This document shows, piece by piece, positions 59,801 through 64,000 of a DNA stretch of 64,000 nt. This DNA is from Hormiphora californensis (Eukaryota; Ctenophora; Tentaculata; Cydippida; Pleurobrachiidae). A program made the translations under genes and the position numbers. Position 1 is the stretch's first letter. Every line of letters starts with the position of its first letter. Below the pieces are notes generated by a model, which saw only the letters and a list, made by a program, of their open reading frames with translations, did not search any database and was not told the DNA's origin. Where the stretch lies: contig CM035350.1 of assembly GCA_020137815.1 (NCBI GenBank), forward strand, positions 9,068,265 to 9,132,264. Direction: 5' to 3'.

Positions 59801-61218
59801 ACTGGTTATTACCAGTTCTGCATTCGAGTTGTTGTCCAATCAACTCCACCAGCCGCTTCCCAAAGTACTTAGGTGGTTCACTGCAGTAAGAGTCGTCGTC
59901 AATCAGCTTGGGTACTCTCAGATCACAATCACAAACCACTGGATTATCAAACATGTTCCTGCACACGTGGAATATTAGTCGCGTATCATCTCAAAACTCA
60001 TTGATTCCGTGGTGTAGTTCTAAGTTCACTCTTTCGATCTGACCAAGGCACAGATTCCTGTGGAATTTACTTACAGGCTGACAGATTCCTGTGACATAAA
60101 CTCCATGGGAATATTGGTAAGCTGGTTTTTTGAAAGGTCGATCGTTTTTACTGGCATTGATTTCCTCTCCATGAATCTCGTCAAGTCCCCTTGAATTCTC
60201 GTAATATTGTTATCCCTCAGATATCTGTTGATAATCGTGGTTTAATAGACAAGCAATAGGGAATACAGTGGCAAAACAATCCAAGAATTGATGATAAGAA
60301 AGATGTACCTTTACTTACAAGGAAGAAAGCTCCTGAAGCGGCTCAAACACCTCCGATCTCAGCTCATTTAGGGAGTTACCGCCCAAATATCTGAAGAAAC
60401 GAACGTGGGGTAAGACTAAGAATTACTGCATACATGATATTTAAATGTACTGGTGCCCCGCCTTAGCCTCGTGGACTCGATATCCAAATGGAGATCAGGA
60501 ATCTTCTTAATTTTGCCTACATTTTCGTTAGTTTCGGACATCCCTTGAACATGGAATCCGGCAGGGATGTCAGTCCCATACCATATATCTTTATCATTTG
60601 AAGCTTGGAAATATCGTGGAATGCCTCTGATGACAATACCAATGTGTTGTCCCACTGATAGTTTTCAATAATCCTAAAGGCAGAGGTTTTAAGATAACGA
60701 AACGAAATGTTCCAATTTTTCAATGAATTTTAAATAACTTACAGTGTTTCAAGTCGCGGAAGTTTCCTAAAGGCATTTGCAGGTAAGAAGTCTATCCGAA
60801 CGTTGTGTAAATGCCTGGGTGATATTGTTTATTTTGGTTGGTGAGTGTGATTTAAATCATTGATTGCTGGGACAAGTATTTGCTTAAAATCGTATACAAT
60901 GACTTACAATTTGTTAAGTACTGGTAAGTATGGCATACTCCATGTCGTAGCATGGTCGTTTCTTATCTTTCTGGGAAAGGTTTTTGTTGTCATGACGGAT
61001 ATTGGTTCCGCAATTTAACAAGAAATGGAAGCAGCAGACTACTATACTTACAGTTCTTTTATTCCGCCTGTTGACCGTAGTCCTCCAGCGAAAAAGTTCG
61101 AATTCTCACACTCGGAACGTCTGGTTATTCGATCAAAATGGCAAGTGGTAGTGGCTGTGTTTACCAAAACTGCTAACAACAAAAAAGGGGACGTGATCAT
61201 GCTAGAGGGAGTTGCCAT
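50851..61218 (-). CDS. LRR-CCP16-trypsin modular serine protease
   Basis: Twenty-nine exons from 61218 to 50851 chain in phase to 5325 nt, giving 1774 residues. Exon 1 is a signal peptide (MITSPFLLLAVLVNT). Exons 2-6 encode leucine-rich repeats, several as 72-nt exons, and exon 7 an LRRCT (NPVVCDCDL...). Exon 8 is a CCP and exons 9-12 a Cys-rich stretch. Exons 13-29 carry about 15 CCPs. Exon 29 (51834-50851) ends in an S1 protease with activation site PR-VFGGEE, TAAHC (His), DNDLGLIKL (Asp) and CQGDSGGPL (Ser); Asp six residues before the Ser predicts trypsin-like cleavage. All catalytic residues are present. Family knowledge: CCP-plus-S1 layouts occur in MASP/C1r/C1s, horseshoe-crab factor C and insect modular proteases. 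I infer that the LRRs sense ligands and the CCPs space or dock partners. Weak points are the exon 10/11 acceptor (GAG instead of the CAG two bases upstream) and the 1.7-kb intron 11; if that fails, the LRR part is a separate gene ending at 58873. Confidence 0.8.
57166..58876. other. Long intron of the protease gene (or intergenic gap)
   Basis: About 1.7 kb with CCCCTC-rich simple sequence at about 57480-57680, a run of GTTGCTATGGTAACCA-type repeats at about 58265-58360, and four GACG units at 58623-58640. No exon is recognised. Confidence 0.5.
58688..58753. other. Two adjacent perfect hairpins
   Basis: First hairpin: TGATCTTTTTAGCACG, a 2-base turn, and its complement. Second hairpin starts one base later: CCCGGGTGAATGCC, TTC loop, complement. 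The tight pairing of two stems looks like a mobile-element end or a structured RNA, not random intron sequence. Confidence 0.75.
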
Positions 61219-61804
61219 GGTTACAACCCCAGATTGCAGGGAGATATAATTAGGAATTCTGGAGGCTCATCTCGATGGAATGGGGGCCAGATAAAATATC
61301 AAACACACGGAAAGGGATCAGCAAAAAGAGGGGGATTGTTTTTCCGGCGTTGCTGACGTAATAATAAGCCCCGCTATGTGTGAGGGATTTTAAGTATCGA
61401 AATGTTTCATGTGACTATGCGTGCCTAGCACGTAATATATCCGTATTATTACTGGAATGCGGAAGTTTAGTAAAGTTCCGCATTCCAGTTCAAGTTTACG
61501 CTCAAGTTACAAATTGGAAACTGACGCCAGTTTGGAAACTGACGCCATTTTCTAGCTGGGACTCCTGATGAACCATGCTGCGTGCGTCATCTACGATCAC
61601 GTGACCGAATTTCCAAATTTTTATTTGGGGCCTTATGTGTATTCATGGAGAAAAGTCAGGGAATCGAAGTTTATTGGCAGTTTTTCAGTGAATTCTTTGG
61701 AAACTGTCCACTGGAGTGAAATGATATATGTCTATCCCAGCTGCACTTGCTGCCAGTTCTTCGAGGGGGATAGACATTTCAAGGGCCCTCCTTCTACCTC
61801 GTCA
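61219..61804. promoter_or_regulatory. Shared divergent promoter region
   Basis: 586 bp separate the start codons of the protease gene (-) and the next gene (+). The interval holds a perfect 14-bp-stem hairpin (61451-61489, ACTGGAATGCGGAA with an 11-base loop). Next to it, at about 61513-61545, is a 16-bp direct repeat (TTGGAAACTGACGCCA twice). No clear TATA box was chosen. Confidence 0.5.
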
Positions 61805-64000
61805 ATGGAACGTGTTGCACCAGCCAGCTCTGCAAGAAGCAGGCGTTTAGAGGTAACACGCAGGCAATTGCACGTGACATTGTGCACATGTAGTTACACT
61901 GTGAGAGAGAGGAAGAGAGAGAAAGGGACAACACAGGATGCATGAGCGTAGCAAGCTTGTTACTATAGAGAAAGCACACGAAGAAGGACACAGACATCTG
62001 TTCAAGCACAGTTGTTATTTCTCTTTTCATCTTCTTGCACTATGCTGTCCCTCCAGGTGATTAAATTTCCATGTTTTTTAGCCCTATAATCTTGTGTTTT
62101 TGAAACCCCATGCCCACTGCTTTGTACTCATGCTGACAACCCCCTGTGTGTTCCGATCAGGCTCTGGTCCTGTTGTTGGGACTTGTCTTTGGTTGCCATG
62201 GAGACATGCTCAGAAACACCTTCACTGCCAGCACTACCACGGTTGAGGCTGGTGAGGCTATTACGTTTAGGATCAGGAGTCAATTTGAACCTGGATTCCC
62301 CGCTGAACTGGATGATGATGAGGTGAGCGAACTGTAATATTTAGAGGGCATTTAGGAGTAGGTTGAATCTGTGCGAAAATACCACTAAAAGTCACTCCTG
62401 GATTGGAATTTGTGTCAAGTTTGCAGCGACCTATTTTTATTACCAGTAGCAAAGGACTTGGTATTCTCTGAACAACAATTTCTATTTCAGGTGACAGTTA
62501 ACTTTGATGGACTTGACGGATTGAACTATGACTCGAGCCTGGTGGACAGTTATATCCAATGTAACCTCCAGGAAAACGCTATCGGTCGAACGGGAGGATT
62601 TATGATCACAATCGATGGGTTTACCACCTCCCGGGAGCTAAACTGTAATGTAACCCTCAGAGCATCCAGTACCCTCTCCCCGGGATCTGATTTCACAACC
62701 AAGATCTGGATGAATTGGGATCAAACCAAGGCCGAGGATAACGCCGTCAGCACGAGCCATATCTACGAAGAAGCCCTTGCCATATCGGTAGCTGATGTCA
62801 AGCTAAGTCTACAACTGGATAGTGGTCTGGAGACCTTCTACACGTGTGGACCTCCTTATCTTGGTATCAATATCATCCTGGACTTCCCCAAATCGGATCT
62901 TAGTGAGCTGGAGGTTGAGTTGAGGTGGCCCCTGGGCTCGACCAACCCTGACACGGAGATCCTGGCTATCTACACTAGTAATGACGAGATTGGAGATGTT
63001 GCTGAGGCTAGCGGGGTGAATGCTGGTGCTCTAACGGCCTCCCAGGAGACTGGAGATTTGACTGGCGGAGTGTTCAAGTTAACGAATATCGAGGCAACAG
63101 GTCAGAGTTCCGCTTCGTACGAGGATATCATTATCAGGACGCATCTCCAGGTCACGGACGAGTTTAACCCGTTAAACTTTGGTAGCATGGTCACGATCAC
63201 AGCAACCCTCACCCACCCTGCTTCCTCTGGTGCTACCGTCATCTCAAAGAGCTTTACGGAGAAGATCTCCTTTGAAATCCTTGGACCCCAGGTTGACCAG
63301 CGGTGGGAGTGCGACCAGTACGTCAACGGTGGGAAGACCGTCTACTGTTACGTTTGGGTCGCTAACCGTTACAACGCCACCAACCCCGCCAAGAACATCA
63401 AGCTGATAGTAGCTGATGTTAATGATGAGGTGGAGTTGAAGGAGGACGAGATTGAGATCTCGGAGGAGTGGAGTGTTGGGGGCGCAGACTCCATCCCCAC
63501 CACCCTTCACACTTCCTATACCGGGGATATTGGCACCTCGGGCATGGACATCCTCTCCTCTCTTTCAGTGGACCACCAGGTCCTCATCAAGATCCCCATT
63601 GTCATTGGAACGGCCACGGTGGGTCCCATTGACGCTGCCAAGATGACGATCAAGTACGAGAACGACTACACAGCGGACCCGTGCACCAAGGACCTGGGAG
63701 AGACTCAGCTGGACTTCATCATGATGATCCCCACCTTTCCCATGGAGGAGGATGAGCTAGAGGAGTACTTCCCCCAGAATATTGTCATCGGGGAGAACAT
63801 CACCGTGGTCTTCCCCATGCAGATCCCCCAGGGGGTTGTGGACATGAAGGTTATCCTGACTGCGGATGCTTCTGGAACAGAAAACTCGACATACGATCGA
63901 CACACGAGGGATGCACCAGATCAGACCTACTGGACGGCCCTGGAGTTGCTGAGTGTCAATGTCACCTCGGAGTATGATTTCACCCAGGAGCACAGACCTC
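61805..64000 (+). CDS. Large secreted/surface protein, N-terminal part
   Basis: Exons 61805-61852, 62161-62322 and 62491 to the window edge, all phase 0. The signal peptide is formed across the first junction (...RRLEALVLLLGLVFGCHG). The third exon stays open for 1510 bases to the end of the window, giving over 570 residues so far. The sequence is acidic, rich in Asp, Glu, Thr, Ser and Val, with alternating hydrophobic residues, few cysteines and several N-glycosylation sites (NVT, NAT, NIT, NST). It therefore looks like a series of extracellular beta-sandwich domains. Segments starting near VEAGEAITFRI and GENITVVFPMQIP look like successive repeats of one domain type. I do not recognise the family. 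The gene continues beyond 64000, so length and any membrane anchor are unknown. Confidence 0.8.

Noticed and set aside
60416-60655. 79-residue minus-strand frame inside the LRR region
   Set aside because: It is a shadow of LRR exon 4 in another frame running into the intron; the spliced frame gives regular LRRs.

Overview
The window is eukaryotic and almost certainly metazoan. Genes have many short exons with GT..AG introns. Products are secreted or membrane mosaic proteins built from sushi/CCP, thrombospondin-1, C-type lectin and leucine-rich modules, together with 7TM receptors. There is a CR1/L2-type LINE and TTAGGG-type repeat tracts. The density of mosaic immune-type genes, compact introns and abundant fold-back elements suggests a marine invertebrate, possibly a sponge, but nothing in the window fixes the species. 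Splice models were read by eye; I trust those whose exon phases chain and whose total length divides by three.

Region 1 (1-20 kb) is a rearranged immune-type locus. A secreted TSP1-CCP3 gene (+) carries an antisense single-pass receptor with a tyrosine-motif tail (-) nested in its fourth intron. Its 3' exons, the receptor's first exon and a 7TM gene lie in the left arm of a near-perfect 10-kb palindrome (4871-14880). The right arm holds inverted copies, leaving orphan exons. Exactly at the right end of the palindrome a further gene (two copies of a ~139-residue repeat plus CCP) is cut in two. Its 5' half is on the minus strand (15764 to 14881) and its 3' half on the plus strand (19022 to 19896), as expected if 14881-19021 were inverted.

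Region 2 (20-34 kb) is repeat-dominated. It holds a frameshifted carbohydrate sulfotransferase pseudogene, several fold-back/MITE elements (one rich in nested CTCATGAG palindromes with TTAGGG-like tracts), and a LINE whose reverse transcriptase is split by an 873-bp fold-back element with a TA target duplication. The LINE also carries a 36-bp minisatellite downstream of ORF2. A small gene for a secreted 10-cysteine peptide follows, with a broken paralogous first exon beside it.

Region 3 (35-64 kb) is more conventional and gene-dense: a rhodopsin-like GPCR (-), a secreted CTLD-CCP-CCP-CTLD lectin (+), a 943-residue membrane coiled-coil protein (-, possibly EVC-like), and a 29-exon, 1774-residue gene (-) encoding signal peptide, leucine-rich repeats, about 16 CCP modules and a trypsin-type protease. 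Divergent from it is the start of a large secreted or surface protein (+) that runs off the window. The LRR-CCP-protease is the most striking gene here. It looks like a complement or coagulation-type modular protease in which an LRR domain could serve as the recognition module.
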